Assembly: GCF_006442975.2 (NCBI RefSeq)
Contig: NZ_CP083954.1
Location: forward strand, 310,001-374,000
Source: Mesorhizobium sp. B2-1-1
GTDB lineage: Bacteria; Pseudomonadota; Alphaproteobacteria; Rhizobiales; Rhizobiaceae
DNA: 64,000 nucleotides
Reading direction: 5' to 3'
Both the position numbers and the translations under genes were made by a program. The notes under the pieces are model-generated. The model was not told the origin of the DNA. It ran no database searches and saw only the letters and a list, made by a program, of their open reading frames with translations. Positions 33,938 through 42,186 of this stretch are shown one piece after another (the first letter of the stretch is position 1; each line of letters starts with the position of its first letter).

Positions 33938-35521
33938 ATGAAGACTGAACTCGACCATCTCGCTGAACTCGCCGGCCAAGGCCGGATATCGCGGCGTGAC
34001 TTTCTCGGGCGCACCGCGGCGCTGGGCATGTCGGCGGCGCTGGCAACGACGCTGGCCGGGAAAGCCTTCGCGCAGACGCCGGTCAAGGGCGGCATTCTCA
34101 AGGCCGGCCTGCAGGGCGGCGAATCGACCAACAGCCTCGATCCGGCGCTGAACCTCAGCCAGGTCACCTTCAGCTTCGGCAAGCAGTGGGGCGAATATCT
34201 GGTTCGCCTCACCCCCGACAACAGGTTGGTCAACCTGATCGCCGAGGACATCGGCGCTTCCCCGGATGCCAAGACCTGGACGATCAAGATCCGCGACGGC
34301 ATCGAGTTCCACAATGGCAAGACGGTCGGCGCGGAGGATGTCGCGGCCACCATCGAGCGCCACGCCGACGAGAAGTCGAAGTCGGGCGCACTCGGCATTC
34401 TCAAAAACATCAAGGGCATTAAGGCCAAGGGCAAGGAGGTCGTCGTCACGCTTGCCGACGCCGATGCCGACTTCCCCTATCTGATGGCCGACTATCATCT
34501 CGTCATCCAGCCCAATGGCGGCAAGGACAATCCGAACGCGGGCATCAGCGCCGGCCCCTATAAGGTGACCGTCAACCAGCCCGGCGTGCGCCACGGCGGC
34601 GAGCGCTTCGCTAATTACTGGCAGGGCGACAAGGCGGGCCATGCCGACCAGGTCGAGATCGTCGTCATCAACGATGCGACGGCGCGGCTGGCGGCCCTGC
34701 AAGGCGGCCAGGTGCACATGATCAATCGCGTCGAGCCGAAGGTGGTCGATCTCGTCAAGCGCATCCCCGGCGTCAGCATCGAGAACGTTTCGGGCAAGGG
34801 CTATTACCCGTTCAACATGTTCTGCGACACCGCGCCCTTCGACAACGGCGATCTCAGGATGGCGCTCAAGCTCGCCATGGACCGCGACGAGATGCTGGAA
34901 AAGATCCTGCGCGGCTACGGTTCGGTCGGCAATGACTTCCCGATCAACGAGGCCTATCCGCTGTTTTCGGCCATCGAACAGCGCAAATTCGACCCGGAAA
35001 AGGCTGCGGCGCTCTACAAGAAGTCGGGCCACAGCGGCTCGATCCTGCTGCGCACCTCCGACGTCGCCTTGCCCGGGGCCGTCGATGCGGCACAGCTCTA
35101 TCAGCAGAGCGCCGCCAAGGCAGGCATCAAGATCGAGATCAAGCGCGAGCCTGGCGACGGCTATTGGTCGGAGGTCTGGAACAAGCAGCCTTTCTCGCTG
35201 TCTTACTGGGGCGGGCGTGCCACGCAGGACCAGATGTATTCCACCGGCTATGTGTCGAACGCCGACTGGAACGACACGCGTTTCAAGCGGCCCGAGTTCG
35301 ACAAGATGCTGTTTGCAGCGCGCGGCGAGCTCGACCAGGACAAGCGCAAGGCGATCTATCACGACATGGCCGTGCTGATGCGCGACGAAGGCGGATTGAT
35401 CGTGCCTTTCTTCAACCAGTTCATCGACGCCGCCACCAACAAGATCGGCGGCTTCGCCAAGAGCCCGATCGGCGAGATGATGGACGGCTACGCGCTCGCC
35501 GAATGCTGGCTGAACGCCTGA
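33938..35521 (+). CDS. Second ABC substrate-binding protein, family 5, Tat-exported paralogue
   Basis: A 527-residue binding protein with a twin-arginine signal (ISRRDFLGRTAALG, R19/R20, cleavage near AFAQ). It is strikingly like the protein at 28771 over its whole length (shared blocks GESTNSLDPAL, EFHNGKTV, NGGKD, GVRHGGERFANYWQGDK, EIKREPGDGYW). It lies 114 bp after the fused ATPase. Two near-identical receptors for one transporter suggests two related ligands or ligand affinities. A strong hairpin follows the gene. Confidence 0.9.
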   Translation: MKTELDHLAELAGQGRISRRDFLGRTAALGMSAALATTLAGKAFAQTPVKGGILKAGLQGGESTNSLDPALNLSQVTFSFGKQWGEYLVRLTPDNRLVNLIAEDIGASPDAKTWTIKIRDGIEFHNGKTVGAEDVAATIERHADEKSKSGALGILKNIKGIKAKGKEVVVTLADADADFPYLMADYHLVIQPNGGKDNPNAGISAGPYKVTVNQPGVRHGGERFANYWQGDKAGHADQVEIVVINDATARLAALQGGQVHMINRVEPKVVDLVKRIPGVSIENVSGKGYYPFNMFCDTAPFDNGDLRMALKLAMDRDEMLEKILRGYGSVGNDFPINEAYPLFSAIEQRKFDPEKAAALYKKSGHSGSILLRTSDVALPGAVDAAQLYQQSAAKAGIKIEIKREPGDGYWSEVWNKQPFSLSYWGGRATQDQMYSTGYVSNADWNDTRFKRPEFDKMLFAARGELDQDKRKAIYHDMAVLMRDEGGLIVPFFNQFIDAATNKIGGFAKSPIGEMMDGYALAECWLNA

Positions 35522-35535
35522 CATCAAGTTCCTGC

Positions 35536-35574
35536 CGAGCACGCCGCGTGTCCGTGCGACACGCGGCGTGCTCG
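35536..35574 (+). terminator. Perfect 17-bp hairpin after the second binding-protein gene
   Basis: CGAGCACGCCGCGTGTC (35536-35552) and its exact complement (35558-35574) enclose a five-base loop, CGTGC. It starts 15 bp after the stop codon and is followed by TTCCCC rather than a long U-run. It may be a terminator or a 3'-end-stabilising structure that sets the level of the binding protein relative to the downstream phosphodiesterase. Confidence 0.6.
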
Positions 35575-35590
35575 TTCCCCCGACAATCGC

Positions 35591-36442
35591 ATGGAGCAGC
35601 TCGTGGCGCTCAAGACCAAACTGTTGCTGATCATCCTCGACGGCGTGCCTTACCGGAACTGGCGCCGGCTGATGGGCAACCTCGAAGGCTGGGTGCAGTC
35701 GGGCGAAGCGCGGGTATGGAAGATGCGCTCGGTGCTGCCGTCGACCTCGGCCTGCTGTTATGCTTCGATCCACACCGGGGTGCCGCCGCAGGCGCATGGC
35801 ATTCTTTCCAACGAGAACCGCTTCCGCGTCAGCCAGCCCGACATCTTCTCGGAGGTCACCGGGGCCGGGGGAATAACCGGCGCGGTCACCCACTCCTACT
35901 GGTCGGAGTTCTTCCGTTCCTACCCGTTCGACCTCGTCGAGGACATGGAGTATGACGAGCCGGGCGGGCCGATCACGCATGGCCGCTTCCACACCATGAC
36001 CGGCTACAACGCGCGCAACCAGATGACGCCGAGCGACGTCGACCTGTTCGCCACGCTGACCATGCTGAGCAGCCGCCACGGCATCGACTACGGCATCCTG
36101 CACACTTGCACGCTGGACTCGATGGGCCACCGTTTCGGCCATGACTGTCACGAGATGGACCATGCCTGCTACGCGATGGACGGCATGCTGGCCGCTTTCC
36201 TGCCGCGCTGGCGCGACGCCGGCTATGAAGTGATCGTCACCGCCGATCACGGCCAGACCGACCGCGGCCACCATGGCGGCCATGATGAGGAGATGCAGGA
36301 TTTCGCGCTGTATTATTTCGGCGCCGGCAAGGGACCGGATGCCGACACACTGCTCGACCAGCTGCAGCTGGCGCCGACGGTTCTAAGCCGACTGGGGGTG
36401 TCGGTGCCGGCGACGATGAAGGCGAAGCCTTTCCTGAGCTAG
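35591..36442 (+). CDS. Type I phosphodiesterase / nucleotide pyrophosphatase-family hydrolase
   Basis: A 283-residue alkaline-phosphatase-superfamily enzyme. The metal and nucleophile positions are visible: LLIILDGVP (aspartate), PSTSACCYASIHTG (Ser/Thr nucleophile region), TLDSMGHRFGHD, and VTADHGQTDRGHHGGHD (metal Asp/His). There is no signal peptide, so it is cytoplasmic. It is shorter than eukaryotic NPPs and of the bacterial single-domain type. As the last gene of the CocE/ABC cluster it may cleave a phosphodiester in the imported ligand; this is inference from position. Confidence 0.8.
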   Translation: MEQLVALKTKLLLIILDGVPYRNWRRLMGNLEGWVQSGEARVWKMRSVLPSTSACCYASIHTGVPPQAHGILSNENRFRVSQPDIFSEVTGAGGITGAVTHSYWSEFFRSYPFDLVEDMEYDEPGGPITHGRFHTMTGYNARNQMTPSDVDLFATLTMLSSRHGIDYGILHTCTLDSMGHRFGHDCHEMDHACYAMDGMLAAFLPRWRDAGYEVIVTADHGQTDRGHHGGHDEEMQDFALYYFGAGKGPDADTLLDQLQLAPTVLSRLGVSVPATMKAKPFLS

Positions 36443-36484
36443 CTTCCCCTTCACCCACTGGCAAGGCTCATCTTCTTCGGTTAG

Positions 36485-36508
36485 CCTCCGCAAATTCCTT
36501 GGCGGAGG
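36485..36508 (+). promoter_or_regulatory. Hairpin burying the ribosome-binding site of the sigma-factor gene
   Basis: CCTCCGC (36485-36491) is complementary to GCGGAGG (36502-36508), and that GGAGG abuts the ATG at 36509. When paired, the ribosome-binding site would be hidden. It may instead be a weak terminator for the phosphodiesterase gene. If translation really begins at ATG 36569, the structure would be in the leader. Confidence 0.45.
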
Positions 36509-37135
36509 ATGAACCTTTTTGAGCCGATCAGCGACAGAGCAGGCAGGAGCCAGGCGGCTCGATCGGTCATGACCGGCGCGATGGAGACCGATCGCGCGCT
36601 TGTCGAGCGGGTCGCGAAGGGCGACCGGGCCGCCGTGCGGCTCCTGTTCATGCGCCACCACGCGCGGATATACCGCTTCGTGGCGCGCCAGACGGGATCG
36701 GAAATGATGGCTGACGACATCGCGAACGAGGTGTTCCTCGAACTGTGGCGCCAGGCGCCGGGTTTCGAGGGACGTTCCGAAGTCTCGACATGGCTGCTCG
36801 GCATCGCCCGCTTCAAGGCTCTGTCCCTGTTGCGCAAGAAAAAGGAAGACTGGATCGACGACGAGGCCGCAGCCGCGGTGCCCGACGGCGCCGATACGCC
36901 CGAGATCGTTGCCATGAAGGAGGACAAGAGCACCGCCCTGCGCCGCTTCATCGATGCCTTGCCGCGCGAGCATCGCGTGGTCATCGATCTCGCCTATTAT
37001 CAGGGGCAATCGGTGACCGAGATCGGCGAGGTGCTCGATATCCCGGTCGCGACCGTCAAGACCCGCATGTTTTATGCCCGCAAGAAACTCGGCGAAGCCC
37101 TCAAGGCCGCCGGTTACGACAGGGGGTGGCCATGA
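36509..37135 (+). CDS. ECF-type RNA polymerase sigma factor
   Basis: A 208-residue sigma-70-family protein with sigma-2 (LLFMRHHARIYRFVARQTGS, MADDIANEVFLELWRQA, STWLLGIARFKALSLLRKK) and sigma-4 (ALPREHRVVIDLAYYQGQSV, EIGEVLDIPVATVKTRMFYA) regions and no region 1 or 3. The ATG at 36569 (MTGAMETD...) is closer to the usual ECF N-terminus, so the first 20 residues may not be translated. The stop overlaps the next gene by four bases. That gene is a membrane anti-sigma factor, and a subtilase follows, giving a three-gene unit. Confidence 0.9.
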   Translation: MNLFEPISDRAGRSQAARSVMTGAMETDRALVERVAKGDRAAVRLLFMRHHARIYRFVARQTGSEMMADDIANEVFLELWRQAPGFEGRSEVSTWLLGIARFKALSLLRKKKEDWIDDEAAAAVPDGADTPEIVAMKEDKSTALRRFIDALPREHRVVIDLAYYQGQSVTEIGEVLDIPVATVKTRMFYARKKLGEALKAAGYDRGWP

Positions 37136-37800
37136 GCGCCGCTGAAAAGATGTCGCGCCGCGACGAAATGGAAACGTTGCTGCCGTTCTACCTGAACGGT
37201 TCGCTGGAAGGCTCGGAACTGGAGGCCGTCGAGGAATGGCTGGCCAGCGATCCGACGGCGATGGCCGCCCTTGGCGAGGCGGAGGCTGAATTCTCCAGCA
37301 CCGCGGCCGCCAATGAGGCGATCCGTCCGCCGGCCGATGCGCTGAGCCGCTTTTCCAGGGCGCTCGATGCCGAGGCTGGCCCGGCGCGCGCCGCCGCCGG
37401 TTCGTCCTGGCTGGCGCAGGCCTGGAGCCGCTTCATGGCGCTGCCGGTCGGCGTCGCCTGGGCGGCGGCCGCGGCTCTGCTGGCGCTGGTCATGGTGCAG
37501 TCGTTCGTGCAGCCCGGCGGCAAGGGCGGCAATTTCGAGATCGCGGGCGCGCAGGACGAGATGGCGAAGATGCCGTTCGCCCTGGTCAAGTTCAGGCCCG
37601 ACGCGAAAATGTCCGACATCGCCGCCTTTCTCGGCAGCAGCGGACTGAAGATCCTGGACGGACCGACCGCCGAGGGCGTGTTCCGGCTCGGCATTCCGGC
37701 CGCCAACGCGGCCGACTACACCAGGCAACTCGGCCTTGTTGCCGCCCAGCCTTTCACCGACACCGTGATCGAGGGAAGGAAACCGGCCGATGGCGGCTGA
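37132..37800 (+). CDS. Membrane anti-sigma factor with extracytoplasmic propeptide-like domain
   Basis: A 222-residue single-pass protein. The N-terminal cytoplasmic anti-sigma domain (about 8-60) reads METLLPFYLNGSLEGSELEA, the usual fold but without the His/Cys zinc ligands. The membrane helix is about 103-127 (VGVAWAAAAALLALVMVQSF). The outer domain, about 148-216, reads FALVKFRPDAKMSDIAAFLG and then VFRLGIPAANAADY. It resembles residues 130-198 of the subtilase encoded next, a propeptide (I9-like) region. It overlaps sigma by four bases and the protease gene by eleven. Role: hold the ECF sigma factor at the membrane until a signal, perhaps protease-linked, releases it (inference). Confidence 0.85.
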   Translation: MSAAEKMSRRDEMETLLPFYLNGSLEGSELEAVEEWLASDPTAMAALGEAEAEFSSTAAANEAIRPPADALSRFSRALDAEAGPARAAAGSSWLAQAWSRFMALPVGVAWAAAAALLALVMVQSFVQPGGKGGNFEIAGAQDEMAKMPFALVKFRPDAKMSDIAAFLGSSGLKILDGPTAEGVFRLGIPAANAADYTRQLGLVAAQPFTDTVIEGRKPADGG

Positions 37801-39211
37801 GGCGGTCATTCGATTTGCGGCAATCCTTGCGGCGGCGATGACGATCGCCATCGGGCCTGCGTCGGCGCAGGGCAACGACGCCAATGCCGACCGAAAGATC
37901 GACTGCCGCGACGGCACCGATGCGGCAGGCGCCGACTGTGGCAAGGACGGCGGCGACAGCGGCAGCGCGGCCGGTGCCGTGTTTCTTCCCGCCCTGATCG
38001 TCGACCTGTTCCCCAATCCGGCCGCTCCCGCGGCACCGGTGCCGACGCCACGGCCGGACCCGGCGGCGCCGCCCGCCGGCACGCAGGCCGGACCGCCTTC
38101 GGGCGGGCCGATCGTCTCGCCAAGCGATCTCATCGCCGTTCAGCCGCCACGCGCCGTGGCCGGCGATTTCGTGCCCGACGAGGTGCTGGTGACCGTCGAT
38201 GGCGATGCGGGCGCCGTGCAGCAGATCGCCGCTTCCTTCGGCCTCGATGTGCGCTCGCAGCGGCAATCATTTTTGCTCGGCACCACGCTTGTGCGCTTCG
38301 GCATTCCCGACCGCCGCCCCGTCGGCGTGGTGCTGGCGCAGCTTGCCGCCGACAGCCGCACGCAGCGGCGTGAGCCCAACCATATCTATTCGCTTCAGCA
38401 GGCGGCGGGCATCGTCAACTATGCGTTCGAGCGCATCGCGCTGGAACCCAGCCAGGCGAGCGGCGAGAACGTCCGCGTCGCGGTAATCGATACCGGCATC
38501 GACGACACCAATCCGACGCTGGCCGGGGTCATCGCCGGCCAGTTCGACGCCATGCCCGACGTGCCGGTCGAAAAGCGCGACCACGGCACTTCGGTCGATG
38601 GGCTGATCGCCGGCGTCGGCGCGCTCAAGGGCATGGCGCCCGGCGCCAGGATCTATCACGCACGTGCCTTCGAAGGCGGCAAGTCGACAATGGACGTCAT
38701 CCTTGCTGCGCTCGACTGGGCGGCCGAGCAGGATGTGCGCATCATCAATATGAGTTTCGTCGGTCCGAAGAACGACCTGCTCGGCATCGCCTGCCGCAAT
38801 GCACGCGCGCTCGGCATGGTTCTTGTCGCCGCCGCCGGCAACAACGGGCCCAAGGCGCCCTATGGCTACCCGGCCGCCTTCGACGGCGTCATCGCGGTGA
38901 CCGCCACCGACGCCAGGGATGGGCTAATGCCGCAGGCCAATCGCGGCGCCTATGTCTTCATCTCGGCGCCGGGCGTCGAGATGGTGGCGCCGAGCGGAGC
39001 CGGCTCGGATGTCGTCACCGGCACATCGTTCGCCGCCGCGATCGTCTCGGGCGCCATTGCCAATCTCATCCACGCCGCGCCGGACCGCTCGGCCGACGCC
39101 ATCGAAAAGGCGCTGGCCGCAACGGCCCGGGATCTCGGTTCGAAAGGGCGGGACGATGACTTCGGCTACGGGCTGCTGGACATCAAGGCCGCCGAGACGG
39201 CGAAGGAATGA
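37790..39211 (+). CDS. Exported S8 subtilisin-family serine protease
   Basis: A 473-residue secreted protease. A signal peptide (about 1-27, ending ASAQ) is followed by a proline/alanine-rich segment (about 75-110) and a propeptide-like domain (about 128-200). The subtilase domain has the triad D234 (VIDTGIDD), H265 (DHGTSVDG) and S413 (GTSFAAA), with N351 in AAGNNG as the oxyanion residue. It starts inside the anti-sigma gene (11-base overlap), so the three products are coupled. Likely substrates are envelope proteins, possibly including the anti-sigma factor. It converges with the DAO-family gene. Confidence 0.92.
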   Translation: MAAEAVIRFAAILAAAMTIAIGPASAQGNDANADRKIDCRDGTDAAGADCGKDGGDSGSAAGAVFLPALIVDLFPNPAAPAAPVPTPRPDPAAPPAGTQAGPPSGGPIVSPSDLIAVQPPRAVAGDFVPDEVLVTVDGDAGAVQQIAASFGLDVRSQRQSFLLGTTLVRFGIPDRRPVGVVLAQLAADSRTQRREPNHIYSLQQAAGIVNYAFERIALEPSQASGENVRVAVIDTGIDDTNPTLAGVIAGQFDAMPDVPVEKRDHGTSVDGLIAGVGALKGMAPGARIYHARAFEGGKSTMDVILAALDWAAEQDVRIINMSFVGPKNDLLGIACRNARALGMVLVAAAGNNGPKAPYGYPAAFDGVIAVTATDARDGLMPQANRGAYVFISAPGVEMVAPSGAGSDVVTGTSFAAAIVSGAIANLIHAAPDRSADAIEKALAATARDLGSKGRDDDFGYGLLDIKAAETAKE

Positions 39212-39285
39212 TCCTTGGCAACATGCTCCTAAATTCAGTCGGCTATTTGCGATGGCCGAGACGGGACGAATGCTGGACTAAACAT

Positions 39286-40608
39286 CTAGAGGGCCGGACC
39301 CAACCGAACGGCGCTTCCATCATAGAAGCGTGACAGCCGAAAGCGGCTGAGATCATGCCCACTCGCGTTACCCTGAATCAGGTCGGAAACGACGCGACCG
39401 ATTCCAGGTCCGATACCGAAGCCGTGACCACTCATTCCCGTGGCCACGAAAAGACCGACGACTGCCCGGGCGTGATCCACGACGGGGACGACATCGGGCA
39501 TGGCGTCAATCATGCCTCCCCAGCCTGCCTTCAAGCGAACTGTTTCGAACTGTGGAAAAAGGCGTCTGAAATTGCGCTCTACAGAACGGAGGCCGGAGCG
39601 TTCAGCGGCCGGGTTGAGCACCCGCATTCTTTCGAAAGGACTCTGGGAATCCGGGGTCCAATCGCGCGGGGTCGACCAGCTATCAGGGTAACCCGATGGA
39701 GCGCACGGAAAGTAGCGGGTTCCGAGCGGATTGGCCATGAGGGCGGGAAGATACTTGGTGGCGTGCCGGAATGCGTCAGGTCCCAGGTAAAGCAAATTAC
39801 TGCCTCCCGGGGCGAGCGTGTATCCGCCATCCTGTCGGCGCCTGAAAGCGATGTGTTCGTCCGCTGCCGCACCTGCATAGATTTCAGGCATAGGCTCCGT
39901 TGCGGCTACGGTTACCCTGACGCTGAGTTGGGGGATGGAGACGCCGTGTCTTCTCAGGAACAGCGACGACCAGGCGCCGCCCGCGACCAGTACGCTGGAG
40001 GTTTCAATGTATCCCGCCTCGGTCCACACTCCTCTGATCCTGCCAGCTGAGATTTCGAGGGTTCGCGCTGCGCAATTCTCTATGATCTTGGCGCCTTTTC
40101 GGACGGCAAGACGAGCAAGCGCAGGCACCGCCAACCAAGGCTCCGCACGCATGTCGGAGGGCGTCGTCATCGCGCCCTTGAACTTGCGCGACATGCCCTT
40201 GATGAGTTTCGCGGTTTCGTCTGCGTCCAGGAGGCGAGTGTCGAGCCCATGGATCGCGGCGATCTTCATGAATTCTTCGAAACCGGCCATGTCCTTGTCG
40301 GAGTTCGCCAGATAGGTCACACCTGTCTGGTCCAGCCCGATGTCTTCGCCGCATTCCTCAGCCAGTTGCCGCCATAGGCGAAAAGCCTCGATGACAATTG
40401 GCAGTTCATCTGCGTCGCGCCCCTGCTTTCGAATCCAGCCCCAATTTCGGGACGATTGTTCGGCCGCAACGCGGCCTTTTTCCAGCAGCGTGACCGGAAT
40501 GTTCCGCTCCGCCAGGAAAAGAGCCGTCGTTACGCCGATAATGCCGCCACCAATGATGACCACCTCCGAACGCTTCGGCGGTGGGCCAGGATGTTGGATT
40601 GGATCCAT
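39286..40608 (-). CDS. FAD-dependent amino-acid oxidase/dehydrogenase (DAO family)
   Basis: A 440-residue flavoprotein of the DAO superfamily. The dinucleotide-binding fold SEVVIIGGGIIGVTTALFLA is at the N-terminus with EKGRVAAEQSSRNWGWIRKQ (the DadA-like SSRNWG pattern). The C-terminal FAD motif is FVATGMSGHGFGIGPGIGR. It probably oxidises a D- or N-methyl amino acid, or a related amine, at the membrane or in the cytoplasm. The ATG at 40608 is chosen over a TTG-started extension to 40695. GC content looks somewhat lower than in its neighbours, a possible sign of acquisition. It is downstream of aglR on the same strand, but 192 bp away. Confidence 0.82.
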   Translation of the reverse strand: MDPIQHPGPPPKRSEVVIIGGGIIGVTTALFLAERNIPVTLLEKGRVAAEQSSRNWGWIRKQGRDADELPIVIEAFRLWRQLAEECGEDIGLDQTGVTYLANSDKDMAGFEEFMKIAAIHGLDTRLLDADETAKLIKGMSRKFKGAMTTPSDMRAEPWLAVPALARLAVRKGAKIIENCAARTLEISAGRIRGVWTEAGYIETSSVLVAGGAWSSLFLRRHGVSIPQLSVRVTVAATEPMPEIYAGAAADEHIAFRRRQDGGYTLAPGGSNLLYLGPDAFRHATKYLPALMANPLGTRYFPCAPSGYPDSWSTPRDWTPDSQSPFERMRVLNPAAERSGLRSVERNFRRLFPQFETVRLKAGWGGMIDAMPDVVPVVDHARAVVGLFVATGMSGHGFGIGPGIGRVVSDLIQGNASGHDLSRFRLSRFYDGSAVRLGPAL

Positions 40609-40800
40609 TTCGGAGAACGGGAATATGGGCAAGTGGGCATCCAGGAGGGCTGGTTGATGGCTTCGGCTTACTGGTTGCCACCCTCTAAAAGCCAAAGCAA
40701 GCGCGGTGCAGGCAGACCACTATCCATGACACTGCAATCGATCTTCCGGCAACGCCCGCAAGCGGTCGAACTCGGCCCCTCGGAGCGATTGGCTCTAACC

Positions 40801-41823
40801 CTAGGCAGGCGCTCCGGCAACCGACCCCCTGATCACCAGGTCGACCGGCCAGACCTCGCCGCGCGGGCCCTCTTCCAGGCCCGATATCCGTGCGGCCAGA
40901 CGCTCGGCGATGCGGGCGCCGGCGAGCCGGATCGAGGAGCGCGTCGTCGACAGCGGTACGGAGAAATTCTCCGGCTTCAGCCATGGGAAGACGTCGTCAT
41001 GTGCAATTAATGAGGTGTCGCCGGGGATGCTCAGGCCGAGGTCGCGCACGGCGCGCACGACGCCGAGCGCCATGATCAGGCTGGAGCAGGCGATCGCGGT
41101 CGGCGCGCCGTCCTGTTCGAGCAGGCGCCGGGCGGCGCGATAGCCGTTCTCCTCGGTCATGGCAACGGAGCAGACATGGCGGTCGCCCAAGGTCAGGCCG
41201 CTCGCGGCGAGCGCCCGGCGCACGCCTCGCTCGCGATGCACGGCGAAGGTTTCGCGGTCATCGCCATTAATCAGCGCCAGCCGCCGGTGGCCGAGCTGGA
41301 CGAGCAGTCGCGCCGCCTCGTGAAAGGCGCCCTCATTGTCGATGTCGAGATAGGGATAGTCGAAATCGAAACCTTCGCTGCGGCCATGGATGATGAAGGG
41401 TATACCGAGCGTGTTGACCAGCGCCACACGCCGATCGGCCGGCGTCGGCGAGGAGATGTAGACGGCGTCGACCTGGCGGTTGGCGACGATGCGCCGGTAA
41501 GTCGTCTCCTGGTCGTCGGCGTCGGCGGGAGACAGCACCAGGTCGAGCTCGTGCGAGCGCGCATAGTCGCCAAGACCGGACAGGAATTCGACGAAGTGCG
41601 GGTCGATGTCGACGGCAGCACCCGTCGGCAAGACATAGCCGATCATGCCGGACTTGCCGGTCGCAAGCCGGCGTGCGCTCGGATTGGGGCGATAGCCATG
41701 GCGCTTGGCGGCGTCCATGACGCGCCGGCGCGTCTCTTCGTTGACCTCGGGATAGCCGTTCAGCGCCCGGCTTACCGTGGTCTGCGAAAGCGCCAGCATG
41801 TGCGCGAGTTGCTTCAGGTTCAC
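40801..41823 (-). CDS. aglR: LacI-family regulator AglR of the alpha-glucoside operon
   Basis: A 340-residue LacI repressor: HTH at residues 1-50 (LKQLAHMLALSQTTVSRALN, YPEVNEETRRRVMDAAKRHG), hinge RPNPSARRLATGKSG, and a sugar-binding core ending with GEVWPVDLVIRGS. It is divergent from aglE with a 363-bp intergenic region containing two GCGC-centred palindromes. The order aglR-aglE-F-G-A-K is that of the rhizobial alpha-glucoside system, where AglR represses the transport operon in the absence of sucrose, trehalose or maltose. Confidence 0.88.
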   Translation of the reverse strand: MNLKQLAHMLALSQTTVSRALNGYPEVNEETRRRVMDAAKRHGYRPNPSARRLATGKSGMIGYVLPTGAAVDIDPHFVEFLSGLGDYARSHELDLVLSPADADDQETTYRRIVANRQVDAVYISSPTPADRRVALVNTLGIPFIIHGRSEGFDFDYPYLDIDNEGAFHEAARLLVQLGHRRLALINGDDRETFAVHRERGVRRALAASGLTLGDRHVCSVAMTEENGYRAARRLLEQDGAPTAIACSSLIMALGVVRAVRDLGLSIPGDTSLIAHDDVFPWLKPENFSVPLSTTRSSIRLAGARIAERLAARISGLEEGPRGEVWPVDLVIRGSVAGAPA

Positions 41824-42186
41824 GAGAGGACTCCATGCCTCAAAGCGCTTTTAAATTGAATCGACCCAAGCCCTGCGGCAGGCCCGTCATATCATGGCGA
41901 CCATAGGCAGGCTTGGTGCAGGTTTGAAACATAAATTGCTGCTGCACTGCCAAAAAAGCATGCTGCAGCGCGATTTTCCAGGCGCCAGACTCCGGAATTA
42001 AATCGATTAAGTTCCCACGCCTCTTGACTTCTGGACGATTCAATGGCGAGATCGAAATAGCCAAAGCGCTTTGGAAGACTCTTCGAAAGGTTGCGGTTCC
42101 TTTCCGACTGAGTCACAGTCCTGCGGCGTCGGCGGGCGGAATGGAGGTTCCGTCCGGTGTTTGTGACCCACTGGGAGGGAATACCG
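41824..42186. promoter_or_regulatory. Divergent aglR/aglE control region with LacI-type palindromes
   Basis: This 363-bp region holds both promoters. A perfect 14-bp palindrome, CCAAAGCGCTTTGG, lies at 42061-42074, about 112 bp before aglE. A matching core, AAAGCGCTTT, lies at 41842-41851, just 19 bp upstream of aglR. The shared core is the best candidate for AglR operators and would allow autoregulation and looping. GGGAGGG at 42174-42180 is the aglE ribosome-binding site. No gene is encoded here. Confidence 0.6.

Noticed and set aside
35536..35574. Attachment site or insertion-sequence end
   Set aside because: No second copy, no transposase or integrase; a simple transcript hairpin explains it.
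33857..36283. 808-residue minus-strand ORF
   Set aside because: Antisense shadow of the second binding protein and the phosphodiesterase, both with clear motifs.
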